Shown: positions 36,490 to 46,401, counted from the first letter of the stretch. The stretch is 64,000 nucleotides of DNA from Prescottella defluvii (GCA_029690005.1 CP121458.1:2232001-2296000), one strand, 5' to 3'. Made by a program: numbers and translations. Notes: generated by a model not told the origin, from the letters alone.

Positions 36490-37739
36490 GACGGAGTCCC
36501 TCCTGACTGCTCCTGCTGGTGCCGGTACAGCTCGTACGGGTCGTGCACCTGGCGTCCGATGACGTCCGCCAGGGTGCCGAGGTCGTACACCGTCCCTGAC
36601 TCGCCCGCCGCCGCGGTCGTGTCTCGGTCCAGGTTCGACCGGAAGATCCCCGCCGCCGACTTCGGCAGGAAGTCCTCGTAGACGATCGGCGCGCGCACCC
36701 CGTCGTGGTACGTGAAGTACGCCATGGCACGCTTCTCGAGTTCGTCCTCGGATGCAGGGAACCGCTTGTCCCACAACCCGTTCACGTTCGACGGATCGCT
36801 GTCGAGCAGCTCGTCGTACAGCGCACGCCCGGACGGTGTGAGCGCGATCCCGCGGGCCTCGACCTCCCCGAAGCGCACCCGCAGCTCGCCGTCGGTGATC
36901 GACCCGTCCCGCTCGACGAAACTGCGCGGCTCGGCCAGCGCGCGGAACGACGTCTGCCTCAGCAACACCGCCGGCCCCGGCCGGCGCGGCGGCCCCTGGA
37001 TCCGGTCGATCATCGCGATCCCGCGCGCCGACATCCGCGCGTACAGGTCGTCGATGTCGAGCACCCGGGGTGTGAGGTGGTTGATGTGCGTGCTCGACAC
37101 GCCGCCGATGTCCGCGGCCACCGCGGACACCGCCTCGAGTTCCCGATACCACGCGCGGTCGACCGGTTCGCCGGACAGCTCGAACACCGCCGTCGCGAGC
37201 GAGACGAAACGCTCGGCCTGCGGCTCGTCGAGACCGCCGTCGTCCGCCGCTCGCCGGGCCAGGGCGAGGAGCACGTCGGGGAACAGTCGGCGCCGCTGCA
37301 GGAACGACTCGAGCCGGTGCTGGAGGTCGGCGTCGAAGAAGCGGCGGTCCGCGGTGGTGAGCATCGACGTGAACACCCGGAACGGGTTGCGGGCCAGCTC
37401 GTCGGGGTCGATCGGGCGGAAGGCGGTCGACACCACCGGCACCGGCGGGTTGGCCTCACGCAGGTCGTAGAAGCCGACCGGGTGCATACCGAAACCGGCG
37501 AACAGGACCGCCACGTCGTGCATCTCCGACGGCGTCCCCACCCGGATGGCGCCGTGCCGTTCGGCGGTCACCCGGGCGATGCTCCCGAGGCGCTGCGCGG
37601 TGTCCGGGTTCGCCGCCAGGAAGTCCGCATTGACCTGTTCGGTGACGTCGACGAGCGTCGTGTAGGCGGGAACTTCACGGCCGTACATGCGAGACAGCGC
37701 CGCAGCGAATCTCGACCGTAGCTCGTGGATTTCGGCCAT
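36486..37739 (-). CDS. hglS: 2-oxoadipate dioxygenase/decarboxylase (HglS, DUF1338)
   Basis: A 417-residue protein of the DUF1338/VOC superfamily. The HGAIR motif (H62, R66), THINHLTPRVLDIDDL and FGEVEARGIALT correspond to the metal His, second His and Glu plus the 2-oxoadipate Arg described for Pseudomonas putida HglS. The enzyme turns 2-oxoadipate into D-2-hydroxyglutarate with O2 and loss of CO2, using Fe(II). That fits its place between lat and pcd, completing lysine breakdown to 2-hydroxyglutarate after an unlinked 2-aminoadipate transaminase. ATG 37739; coupled to pcd by a 4-bp overlap. Confidence 0.85.
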   Translation of the reverse strand: MAEIHELRSRFAAALSRMYGREVPAYTTLVDVTEQVNADFLAANPDTAQRLGSIARVTAERHGAIRVGTPSEMHDVAVLFAGFGMHPVGFYDLREANPPVPVVSTAFRPIDPDELARNPFRVFTSMLTTADRRFFDADLQHRLESFLQRRRLFPDVLLALARRAADDGGLDEPQAERFVSLATAVFELSGEPVDRAWYRELEAVSAVAADIGGVSSTHINHLTPRVLDIDDLYARMSARGIAMIDRIQGPPRRPGPAVLLRQTSFRALAEPRSFVERDGSITDGELRVRFGEVEARGIALTPSGRALYDELLDSDPSNVNGLWDKRFPASEDELEKRAMAYFTYHDGVRAPIVYEDFLPKSAAGIFRSNLDRDTTAAAGESGTVYDLGTLADVIGRQVHDPYELYRHQQEQSGGTPS

Positions 37740-37792
37740 CGCCCCTCGATCGTACGAGCCTCGATGCCCCACCGGGGGCCGGAATGCTGACG

Positions 37793-37798
37793 TAGCCT
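37793..37798 (+). promoter_or_regulatory. Putative -10 box of lat
   Basis: TAGCCT lies 6 nt before ATG 37805, which favours that ATG over the upstream TTG 37799. A GCCCC/GGGGC inverted repeat at 37766-37779 lies in the shared 65-bp gap with hglS. The lrpA regulator found beside lat in mycobacteria is absent here. Confidence 0.4.
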
Positions 37799-37804
37799 TT
37801 GGAT

Positions 37805-39145
37805 ATGAGCACCGCGGTCCGCCCCGCGGCCGGTGGCTCGGACCTGCCGGCCGGGCGCGTACACGACGTCCTGCGAGCGCACATGCTCGCGGACGGGTTC
37901 GACCTCGTCCTCGACCTCGAGACCTCTCTCGGTGTCCACGTCGTCGATCTGCGGGACGGCACCACCTATCTCGACATGTTCGGATTCTTCGCATCGTCGG
38001 CGCTCGGGATGAACCACCCCGCCCTCGCCGACGACAGCGCCTTCCGCCACGAACTCGCGACCGCCGCGATCAACAAGCCCAGCAACTCGGACGTCTACAC
38101 CGTCCCCATGGCCCGGTTCGTCGACACGTTCGCCCGCGTCCTCGGCGACCCCGCGCTGCCGCACCTGTTCTTCGTCGACGGCGGCACCCTCGCGGTGGAG
38201 AACGCGCTCAAGGTCGCGTTCGACTGGAAGAGCCGCCGCAACGAGGCGGCCGGACGCGACCCGGCCATCGGCACCCGCGTGCTGCATCTGACCGAGGCGT
38301 TCCACGGCCGCAGCGGGTACACCCTCTCGCTCACCAACACCGACCCCACCAAGATCGCGCGGTTCCCCAAGTTCGCGTGGCCGCGGATCGACGCGCCCTA
38401 CCTCGCCGCCGACCGGGACGTCGTGGCCGCCGAGGAGCGCGCGCTGGCCCAGGCGCGGCGCGCGTTCGCCGAGCACCCGCACGACATCGCGTGCTTCATC
38501 GCCGAGCCCATCCAGGGGGAGGGTGGCGACCACCACTTCCGGCCCGAGTTCTTCAGCCGCATGCACGAGATGTGCACCGCGCACGACGCGCTGCTGATCT
38601 TCGACGAGGTCCAGACCGGCTGCGGCCTCACCGGCACCGCGTGGGCGTACCAGCAGCTGGGCGTCGCCCCCGACGTCGTCGCGTTCGGCAAGAAGACCCA
38701 GGTGTGCGGAATCATGGCCGGCGGCCGCGTCGACGAGGTCCACGACAACGTCTTCGAGGTCAGCTCGCGGATCAACTCGACGTGGGGCGGCAACCTCACC
38801 GACATGGTCCGGGCCCGGCGCATCCTCGAGGTCATCGAGGAGGACCGGCTGATCGACCGCGCCCGGCTGTGCGGGACGCACCTGCTCGGCCGGCTCGAGG
38901 AACTCGCGGCCGCCCACGACGCCGTCACCGAACCGCGCGGACGCGGGCTGATGTGCGCGATCACCCTGCCGACGACCGAGTACCGGGATCGGGTGGTGAC
39001 CGAACTGCGGGAGCGCGAACACGTGCTGTTCCTCGCGACCGGCGACCGCGGAATCCGCTTCCGGCCACCGCTGACGGTCACCATCGCCGAACTCGACGCG
39101 GCCGTCGACGCACTGGACCGGACGCTCGACTCGACAGGGCCTTAG
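37805..39145 (+). CDS. lat: L-lysine 6-transaminase
   Basis: A 446-residue class III aminotransferase that moves the epsilon-amino group of lysine to 2-oxoglutarate, giving 2-aminoadipate semialdehyde. MFGFFASSALGMNHP, FFVDGGTLAVENALKVAFDW, EAFHGRSGYTLSLTNTD and LLIFDEVQTGCGLTGTAWAY are conserved, and VAFGKKTQVCG carries the PLP lysine (~296-297). INSTWGGNLTDMVR matches the LAT subgroup closely. The gene is stress- and persistence-linked in mycobacteria. It is divergent from hglS-pcd, which process its product. Confidence 0.95.
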   Translation: MSTAVRPAAGGSDLPAGRVHDVLRAHMLADGFDLVLDLETSLGVHVVDLRDGTTYLDMFGFFASSALGMNHPALADDSAFRHELATAAINKPSNSDVYTVPMARFVDTFARVLGDPALPHLFFVDGGTLAVENALKVAFDWKSRRNEAAGRDPAIGTRVLHLTEAFHGRSGYTLSLTNTDPTKIARFPKFAWPRIDAPYLAADRDVVAAEERALAQARRAFAEHPHDIACFIAEPIQGEGGDHHFRPEFFSRMHEMCTAHDALLIFDEVQTGCGLTGTAWAYQQLGVAPDVVAFGKKTQVCGIMAGGRVDEVHDNVFEVSSRINSTWGGNLTDMVRARRILEVIEEDRLIDRARLCGTHLLGRLEELAAAHDAVTEPRGRGLMCAITLPTTEYRDRVVTELREREHVLFLATGDRGIRFRPPLTVTIAELDAAVDALDRTLDSTGP

Positions 39146-39254
39146 GGCATCAAGTCCCGAATACCAGGTGTTTCGGCCCACATCCGTGGTGCGCCGGGTG
39201 GGAGCGGCGCCTGGTCTCGTTACGATTGTCGCGGTCTATCGAGGAGGCAGACGA

Positions 39255-40804
39255 GTGCAGATCACCAGCGTCGGACACGCCGGATTCCACATCCAGACCG
39301 AGGCGGGGTCGATTCTCTGCGACCCGTGGGTGAACCCCGCGTACTTCGCGTCGTGGTTCCCCTTCCCGGACAACACCGGACTGGACTGGGACGCGCTCGG
39401 CGACGTCGACTACCTGTACGTCTCGCACCTGCACAAGGATCACTTCGATCCCGAGACGCTCGCCCAGCACGTCAACAAGGACGCGACCGTCCTGCTGCCG
39501 GACTACCCGGTGCCGGACCTCGAGCGCGAACTCCGCGAGCTGGGCTTCACCAAGTTCTTCGAGACGCAGGACTCGGTCAAGCACACGGTCTCCGGTCCCA
39601 AGGGCGACCTGGACGTCATGATCGTCGCGCTGCGCGCCCCGGCCGACGGCCCGATCGGCGACTCCGGCCTGGTCGTCTCCGACGGCGAGACCGTCTGCTT
39701 CAACATGAACGACGCCCGCCCGGTCGACATGGACCCGATGCTCGAGGCGTTCGGCAAGATCGACATCCACCTGCTGCAGTACTCGGGCGCCATCTGGTAC
39801 CCGATGGTCTACGACATCCCGGCCGGCACCAAGCGCAACTTCGGCAAGCAGAAGCGCCAGCGTGGCATGGACCGCTGCCGCAGCTACATCGAGCAGGTCG
39901 GCGCGACGTGGGTCGTACCGTCGGCCGGCCCGCCGGTGTTCCTGGACGACGCGCTGCGTTCGCTCAATGACGATCACGGCGACGAGGGCAACATCTTCCC
40001 GACCAGATCGTCTTCCTCGAGCAGATGCGGATCCACGGCAACGACGGCGGTCTACTCATGATCCCCGGCTCGACGGTGGACATCCACGGCGAGAAGGCGA
40101 CGCTCGCGCACCCGATCCCGGACGCCGACGTCGAGAAGATCTTCTCCGACAAGGCCGCCTACATCGAGGACATGGCGCAGCGGATGGCGCCGGTCATCGC
40201 GGCTGAGAAGGCCGCGTGGGCACCCGCCGAGGGCGAGCCGCTGCTCGGCCCGCTCAAGGACAAGTTCGAGCCGATCATGGCGCAGTCCGACCTGATCTGC
40301 GACGGCATCGGCTACCCGGTGGGGCTGGTGATGGGTGACGAGACCGTCGTCCTCGACTTCCCCAACCGAACGGTGCGCGAGCCGAAGGAGGGCGACGGCA
40401 AGTGCCGCTACGGCTTCCGCATCGCGCCCGAGCTGGTGCGCACGGTCCTGCGCGACGACGAGCCGGACTGGGTCAACACGATCTTCCTGTCCACCCGCTT
40501 CGAGGCGTGGCGCGTCGGCGGCTACAACGAGTTCCTCTACACGTTCTTCAAGTGCCTCACCGACGAGCGCATCGCGTACGCCGACGGCTGGTTCGCCGAG
40601 GCCCACGACGACAGCGCCTCGATCGAGGTGGGCGGCTACGAGATCCAGCGCCGCTGCCCGCACCTCAAGGCAGACCTGAGCAAGTTCGGTGTCGTCGAGG
40701 GCACCAACCTCACGTGTAACCTGCACGGCTGGCAGTGGGACCTCGAGACCGGGCGCTGCAAGACGTCCAAGGGACACGAACTGCGGTCCAAGAAGCTGGG
40801 CTGA
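39255..40804 (+). CDS. Metallo-beta-lactamase fold/Rieske [2Fe-2S] fusion protein (apparent frameshift)
   Basis: About 516 residues. The N-terminal ~250 residues form an MBL fold with YVSHLHKDHFD (H58, H60, D62, H63) and LRAPADGPIGDSGLVVSDG. The last ~55 residues carry a Rieske cluster motif, CPH-x17-CNLH, with GWQWDLETGRC. CMP-N-acetylneuraminate hydroxylase has the same two domains in reverse order. The frame breaks near 40000; one more G gives NIFPDQIVFLEQM. GTG 39255 follows GAGGAGG at 39240-39246. An iron-sulfur oxygenase or hydroxylase acting on an unknown substrate is inferred. It stands alone between lat and a terminator hairpin. Confidence 0.8.
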
Positions 40805-40826
40805 GCACGACACCCACCCCGACGAC

Positions 40827-40874
40827 ACGAACCCGGCACCGAGGAGCGAGAAGAGCCTCGGTCGCCGGGTTCGT
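40827..40874. terminator. Strong hairpin after MBL-Rieske gene
   Basis: Two-part stem: ACGAACCCGGC with ACCGAGG (40827-40844) pairs CCTCGGT, one unpaired C, and GCCGGGTTCGT (40856-40874) around an 11-nt loop. It starts 22 bp after the stop at 40804 and ends just before the promoter of the next gene. Confidence 0.75.
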
Positions 40875-40875
40875 C

Positions 40876-40881
40876 TAGATT
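40876..40881 (+). promoter_or_regulatory. Putative -10 box of phosphatase gene
   Basis: TAGATT lies 7 nt before ATG 40889, immediately after the terminator hairpin, so the phosphatase is likely a separate, leaderless transcript. Confidence 0.4.
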
Positions 40882-40888
40882 CGGGCGC

Positions 40889-41691
40889 ATGACCACTGTG
40901 CCTGGCACGAGCATCCCGATCCTGTCCGTCCCGAACCTGCGCGAAATCGGTGGCTACCGCACGCGCGATGGCGCGACGGTGCGCTTCGGCCGCTTCTACC
41001 GGTCGACCGACCTGAGCAAGGTCACGGTGGACGACGCGGTGCGCCTCGCCGACCTGGGTTTGGTGACCGTGTTCGATCTTCGGACCGAGTCCGAGCGCGA
41101 CGCCGCCCCGACCGGGCGCCGGCATCGGCGCGGGAGGTCCCGCTCGACGTGCTGGCCGACAAGGTGCGCGGCTCGATGGCCGCCCAGCTGCAGTCCGTGT
41201 TGGAGGACCCGTCGATCCTCCAGAAGTTCCTCGGCGACCAGCACGCGATGGACCTCTTCCTGCAGACCTACCGCGACCTGATCACGCTGCCGAGCGCGCT
41301 CGCGTCCTACCGCGGGATGTTCACCGACCTGGCGGCGTCGGACGCCCTGCCGGCACTGGTCCACTGCACGACCGGCAAGGACCGCACCGGCTGGGCCACC
41401 GCGTCGCTTCTCCTCCTGCTGGGCGTCGACGAAGACGACGTGTTCCACGACTACCTGCTCACCAACGAACAGTTGCTGCCGACGTTCAAGCAGGTCTTCG
41501 ACAAGTTCGCCGCCGGGGGTGGCGATCCCACCCTGCTCGAACTGGTGCTCGGAGTCCGCGCCGAATACCTCCAGACCGCGCTGAAGCAGATGCGCGAGAG
41601 CTTCGGCTCGATCGAGGGCTACTTCGCCGACGGCCTCGGCATCGACGTCGCCGGACAGGACGCGATCCGCATCCACCTGCTCGAGGGCTGA
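40889..41691 (+). CDS. Tyrosine/dual-specificity phosphatase, PtpB-like (apparent frameshift)
   Basis: About 267 residues. The P-loop VHCTTGKDRTGWATA (CX5R) has the Lys found in lipid-active PtpB-type phosphatases. NLREIGGYRTRDG and FYRSTDLSKV match the family N-terminus, and ILGVRAEYLQ-type and SFGSIEGYFADGLGI blocks the C-terminus. PtpB of M. tuberculosis is secreted and dephosphorylates phosphoinositides; no signal is seen here either. The frame breaks near 41110; one more G gives APDRAPASAREVPLDVLAD. It is convergent with the VanZ-like gene. Confidence 0.85.
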
Positions 41692-41707
41692 CGCGCTGCC
41701 CGGGCGC

Positions 41708-42061
41708 TCACACCGGTATCCGCAGCCGACGGGCGAGCACCCGGGCCACCACGAGGCCGATCACGACGCCGACCGCGTCGGCCGCCGCATCCCAGATCGA
41801 ACAGCTGCGCTGGATCGGTAGTGCGCCCTGGAGAACCTCGGACAGCGCCGCGAACGCCAGCAGCCACGCGGCGGTCCACGCGACGCCGATCCGCGCGTAC
41901 CGGGACGTCACCGCGAGCGCGGCGAACATCAGGGCATGGGTGACCTTGTCGCTGTTCTCCGGCCTGCTCGGGACCGTGGACCCGGGGGAGAACAGCATCA
42001 CGAGAACGATGAGCGTCGCGATCGCGAGCGGCACGTAGCGCTTGTCGAACCTGCCCCGCAC
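41708..42061 (-). CDS. VanZ family membrane protein
   Basis: A 117-residue protein from GTG 42061 (an in-frame upstream start at 42103 would overlap the previous gene). FDKRYVPLAIATLIVLVMLF is the first segment, SDKVTHALMFAALAVTSRYA the family core, LSEVLQGALPIQRSCSIWDA the VanZ signature and DAVGVVIGLVVARVLARRL the last helix. VanZ-like proteins modulate envelope antibiotic tolerance in firmicutes; here the role is unknown. It is the last gene of the DUF1707-GNAT-VanZ group on the minus strand. Confidence 0.8.
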   Translation of the reverse strand: MRGRFDKRYVPLAIATLIVLVMLFSPGSTVPSRPENSDKVTHALMFAALAVTSRYARIGVAWTAAWLLAFAALSEVLQGALPIQRSCSIWDAAADAVGVVIGLVVARVLARRLRIPV

Positions 42062-42071
42062 GGCGCCGCTC

Positions 42072-42412
42072 TCAGCGCTCGGCGAGGGCGAGCCCGAGGG
42101 CACCCTCGGCGAACCGGCGGACGGAGTCGGTGGCGGTCGCGAGCGCGTCGTCGTGGCCCGGACGGGCCCAGCCGCTCAGGACGCCGTCGGATCCGTCCGG
42201 CGTCAGCCCCACCTCGGCGAGCAGTTCGCCCGTCGTGGGCTCGCACACGGCCCAGGAATAGTGCTCGTCGGCTGCCCACTGGCGGGCCCGCTCGGTGACG
42301 TACCCGGGTCGTCGATGCCGCCCTCGCGCAGCGCGGGACGATCGTCGACGCGCTCGTCGGCTCGCAGCGCGCGCAGGTACCAGGCCCCGGCATTGATCTC
42401 GATCGGCTCCAT
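42072..42412 (-). CDS. Short GNAT-like acetyltransferase (apparent frameshift)
   Basis: About 113 residues starting MEPIEINAGAWYLRALRADE, like N-termini of RimJ/RimL acetyltransferases. WAVCEPTTGELLAEVGL is the conserved beta-strand block, but the family's acetyl-CoA loop (QxxGxG) is not seen, so the protein is short and may be inactive or a partial fold. The frame breaks at CCC 42303-42305; one more base gives GIDDPGYVTERARQW. Start overlaps the DUF1707 stop by one base (TGATG). Confidence 0.6.
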
Positions 42413-42801
42413 CAGCAGCCGCCACGTCCTCTCCTGCCGCGCAACATCATCGCGGTCGCCGGTATGAGCATGAAGAACATCCATCGGGCTTCGATCGGGA
42501 CCAGGAAGACCAGCGCGAACGCCACGAACGGAATCACCACCATGACGGTGCTGCGCCAGCTCTGCTCGCCCGGGGCTCTGCGCGATTCCCGTGACGGCCT
42601 CGCCGGGGCCGGCGGCGTGAGCGAGGGCAGGTCCGCGAAGACCTTGTCGAGCTGGCCGCGCGTCGTGGCAGCGGTGATCTGTCCGCTGCGCTCGTCGAAC
42701 TCGCTGACGGTCAGTCGACCGTCGCTGAAGTGCTGCGTCAACGCCTCGAGCGCCTTCTCGCGCTCGGAGGTGCCGATACGAATGTCGGGACCCTCGGCCA
42801 T
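42412..42801 (-). CDS. DUF1707 domain membrane protein
   Basis: A 129-residue protein: RIGTSEREKALEALTQHFSD and GRLTVSEFDERSGQITAATT form the N-terminal SHOCT-like DUF1707 domain (~6-58). A Pro/Arg linker and two hydrophobic helices (VMVVIPFVAFALVFLVP; WMFFMLIPATAMMLRG) follow. Function is unknown, but the domain is common in actinobacterial membrane stress genes. Start ATG 42801. It heads a three-gene minus-strand run. Confidence 0.8.
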   Translation of the reverse strand: MAEGPDIRIGTSEREKALEALTQHFSDGRLTVSEFDERSGQITAATTRGQLDKVFADLPSLTPPAPARPSRESRRAPGEQSWRSTVMVVIPFVAFALVFLVPIEARWMFFMLIPATAMMLRGRRGRGGC

Positions 42802-42833
42802 GACACGAGCTTACTGAGATGCCGCCCGAACAG

Positions 42834-42873
42834 CACTGTGCGCGCCTCGCGAAACCGCGAGGCGCGCACAGTG
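42834..42873. terminator. Perfect 18-bp-stem hairpin after accA3
   Basis: CACTGTGCGCGCCTCGCG (42834-42851), loop AAAC, and the exact complement (42856-42873). It begins 26 bp beyond the accA3 stop on the minus strand and separates it from the DUF1707 gene. The GAAA-like loop and stem make it the strongest hairpin in the window. Confidence 0.8.
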
Positions 42874-42898
42874 GGAACAAACTATCGCTGTCCGTACG

Positions 42899-44703
42899 TC
42901 ACTTCAGCTCGGCGAGAACCGTGCCCTGCGTGATGGCGGCGCCGGCCTCGACCGAAAGACCGGTGACGACACCGGCCTTGTGAGCGGTGACCGGGTTCTC
43001 CATCTTCATGGCCTCGAGGACGACGATCAGATCGCCCTCGGCGACCTCCTGACCCTCCTCGACGGCGACCTTGACGACGGTGCCCTGCATCGGGGCGGTC
43101 ACGGCGTCACCCGACGCGGCACCCGCACCGGCACCGCCGCGCTTGCGCGCCTTCGGCTTCTTGCGGATGGCACCGGCGGGAGCGCCGCTCGTGCCGATCG
43201 AGAACGAACCGGGCAGCGAGACCTCGACGCGGCGGCCGCCGACCTCGACGACGACCGACTGGCGGGGGAGGTTCTCCTCGTCGTCAGCGGCAGCACCCGA
43301 ACCGGCGAACGGCTCGATCGTGTTGTCCCACTCGGTCTCGATCCACTTGGTGTAGACGTCGAAGCTCTCAGCCCCATTCTCATCGACACTGCCGACGAAC
43401 GCGGGGTTCTCGACGATGTGGCGGTGGAACGGGATGACGGTGGCGAGGCCGTCGACCTCGAACTCGGCGAGCGCACGAGCGGCACGCTGCAGGGCCTGCT
43501 CGCGGTTCTCGCCGGTGACGATCAGCTTGGCGAGCATCGAGTCGAACTGGCCGCCGATGACGTCGCCCTGGATGACGCCGGAGTCGACGCGGACGCCCGG
43601 GCCCGTCGGCTCCTTGTAGACGGTGATGGGGCCGGGAGCGGGCATGAAGCCGCGGCCGGCGTCCTCGCCGTCGATGCGGAACTCGAAGGAGTGTCCGCGC
43701 GGGGCCGGATCCTCCTTGATGGTGAGCTCTTCACCGTTGGCGATGAGGAACTGCTGGCGAACGAGGTCGATGCCGGCGGTCTCCTCGGTGACGGGGTGCT
43801 CGACCTGCAGACGGGTGTTGACCTCGAGGAACGAAACCGTGTCGCCCTGGACCAGGTACTCGACGGTGCCGGCGCCGTAGTAGCCGGCTTCCTTGCAGAT
43901 CGCCTTGGCCGACGCGTGGATGCGGGCGCGCTGGTCGTCGGTCAGGAACGGCGCGGGGCCTCCTCGACGAGCTTCTGGAAGCGACGCTGCAGCGAGCAGT
44001 CGCGGGTGCCGGCGACGACGACGTTGCCGTGCTGGTCGGCGATGACCTGGGCCTCGACGTGGCGGGCCTTGTCCAGGTACTGCTCGACGAAGCACTCGCC
44101 GCGACCGAAGGCCGCGATGGCCTCACGGGTGGCCGACTCGAACAGCTCGGGGATCTCCTCGATGGTCTGCGCGACCTTCATGCCGCGGCCGCCACCACCG
44201 AAGGCCGCCTTGATCGCGACCGGGACGCCGTACTGCTTGGCGAACTCGACGACCTCGTCGGCGTTCTTGACCGGATCCTTGGTGCCGGCGGCCATCGGCG
44301 CGTTGGCACGCTCGGCGATGTGGCGCGCGGTGACCTTGTCACCCAGGTCGCGGATGGACTGCGGCGACGGGCCGATCCAGATCAGGCCCGCGTCGATGAC
44401 GGCCTGCGCGAAGTCGGCGTTCTCGGACAGGAAGCCGTAGCCGGGGTGGATCGCGTCGGCGCCGGACTTCTTGGCGGCGTCGAGGATCTTGTCGAACACC
44501 AGGTAGGACTCGGCCGAGGTCTGGCCGCCGAGGGCGAACGCCTCGTCCGCCAGCTTCACGAACTGTGCGTCCGCATCCGGCTCCGCGTAGACAGCGACGC
44601 TGCCGTAGCCCGCGTCCTTCGCGGCTCGGATGACCCGCACAGCGATCTCGCCGCGGTTGGCGACGAGCACCTTCGTGATCTGCGCGCTGGCATGAGTGGG
44701 CAC
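42899..44703 (-). CDS. accA3: Acyl-CoA carboxylase alpha subunit (biotin carboxylase + BCCP; apparent frameshift)
   Basis: About 601 residues. Biotin carboxylase domains: [36 protein letters not shown], the ATP-grasp loop [10 protein letters not shown] and [20 protein letters not shown]. The C-terminal carrier domain has EAMKMENP with the biotinyl-lysine at ~567. It carboxylates biotin for several beta subunits, giving malonyl-, methylmalonyl- and long-chain acyl-CoA for fatty and mycolic acids. Frame break at 43953-43955; one more base gives [16 protein letters not shown] 44703 follows GGAGG by 5 nt. The gene is essential in mycobacteria, so the shift is almost surely an error. Confidence 0.95.
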
Positions 44704-44908
44704 TGAGCCTCCTGTGTTTCGCATGGTCTGTCCCCGTGGTTCACCTGTGGGGTCACCGGCGGGTATCTGTTGGCATCTCATCGGAGTGTATGCATCAATC
44801 CGATAGACGATGTAACCGGATAGCGCTTACACATTAAGTGCTCGATTCGGCGCCGCAACCCTACTGACCAGTAAAGGTGCAGTTGCCCGCTGACGACGCC
44901 GCCGATGT

Positions 44909-46289
44909 TCAGGCCCCGATGGCCTGCGTGACCGGAACGATGTCGGACAGCGCCTGTTGGGCCCGCTCGAGGAAGCGCAGCACATTCTCCGTCGCGGTCG
45001 GCGTCCCGGGGAACCGAGCGGCGATGTTGACGCCGTGCGGGGTTCGGTTCACCCAGACATAGACGTCGTGCGTGTAGTGGCGGCTGCGCAGAGCACGTGC
45101 CTGGACGTCGGGCCACTGCTGCGCCATCGGGACGAACCGGACATCCATGAACGACATGACGAACCGCGGGCGAATCGGCGTCGCGAGGACCTCCTCCACG
45201 CGCGCGAACGGAACCTTCGCGGCCGGCTTGGTCGAGGCCACGGCCTCGGCGGCCCGGCCGGCGGCCTCTGCGAAGTCGGCCGCTCCGGCGATATCGAATT
45301 CGATAGGGAGAGCCCGACAAACCAGCCGAGCGACGTCGCCCAGTGGGGGTCGTTGCGGGTGTGGACGGGAGTCACGGTGCGGAACACGGTGTTTCCGGTG
45401 AGCTCCGCCGACGCCTCTGCGAAACAGGCCAGCACACCGGCGAAGAAGTTCTGGCCGGCGCGATGGCACACCGTGTTGAAGGCCGCAGCCTGGGCGGCGT
45501 CGAACACCCACTCCGAGACGGCGCGCTGCGCCACCCGCTCGACCGGACGCGGCCCGAGATCGAGTGGGAAGTCCGACAGTCGCCCCTTGCTGCGGACGAA
45601 GGCCGAGCGCCAGCACTCGACCGCGGGGTGGCGGTGGTCGACCGTCGACGCGGCAGCGCGCTCCTCGGCCCCGAAGTCGATGTAGCTGCCCGCGGGGACC
45701 AGCAGTGCCGGCGGGCCGGCCATCGCCTCGGTGTACAGGCTCGTGATCTCGTGGGCGACCAGCACCACCGACAGGCCGTCGATGATCGAGTGGTCGGCGG
45801 CGAAGAAGACGGTGCACTCGGGTTCGGGATCGGAATGCTCGAGCGTCACGAACAGGTACGCCGGCCAGCGGTGCGGGGAGGTGAGCTCGTCGAACAGATC
45901 GTGGACCCGCTCGTACACCGTGTCGGCGTCGAATTCGTACTCGTGCCGGACCTCGTTGAGTTCGATGCCGTCCGGGTCGATCGTGCGGCGGGTGATGCGG
46001 CCGTCGTGGCCGAGCTCGGCGTGGCTGCGCAGTGGCTCGTGGCGTTCGATCCACATGCCGATCGCGGCCCGGAACGCGTCGTGGTCCAGCTGCCCGGCAG
46101 CCGGAACGCCGCGCCCAGCCAGGACTCGCGGCCGTCGTCGTGGGTGCCGTCGGCGGTCCGGCGCAGGTGCGCCTCGTGGATGTACGACGCGGGTCGGCCG
46201 TCGTCGACCCAGCCGGTGGTGGCCTCGGGTAGCCACTCGGTGAGCATGCCAGGGGAGATCGCGTAGTCCGCGAGCTCGGTGAATTCCAT
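44909..46289 (-). CDS. PapA-like condensation-domain acyltransferase (two apparent frameshifts)
   Basis: About 460 residues starting MEFTELADYAISPGMLTEWL, like PapA1/PapA2 polyketide-associated acyltransferases. The catalytic HxxxD motif is AADHSIIDGLS. YIDFGAEERAA and SLGWFVG are further condensation-family blocks. Such enzymes esterify trehalose or polyketide lipids with acyl-CoA. Frame breaks at 46093-46095 (joins AFRLPG to QLDHDAF) and 45313-45315 (joins GWFVG to ALPIEFDIAG), each fixed by one base. It lies between accA3 and sufE, where I recall no such gene in M. tuberculosis, so it may be an insertion linked to lipid assembly. Confidence 0.8.
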
Positions 46290-46356
46290 CGTGGAGAATC
46301 CAGTCTCTTGTCCCGCCGCGGGTGGCGGCGGTGAACATCGTCACAGGTGAAGGTGG

Positions 46357-46373
46357 CGGGAGGGTCGCTCCCG
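46357..46373. terminator. Short hairpin between sufE and acyltransferase
   Basis: CGGGAG (46357-46362), loop GGTCG, CTCCCG (46368-46373), 28 bp after the sufE stop on the minus strand and 67 bp before the acyltransferase start. The short stem makes it a weak terminator candidate. Confidence 0.35.
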
Positions 46374-46401
46374 GCTCAGTCTCGGTTCGGAGTTTGCACG
46401 C

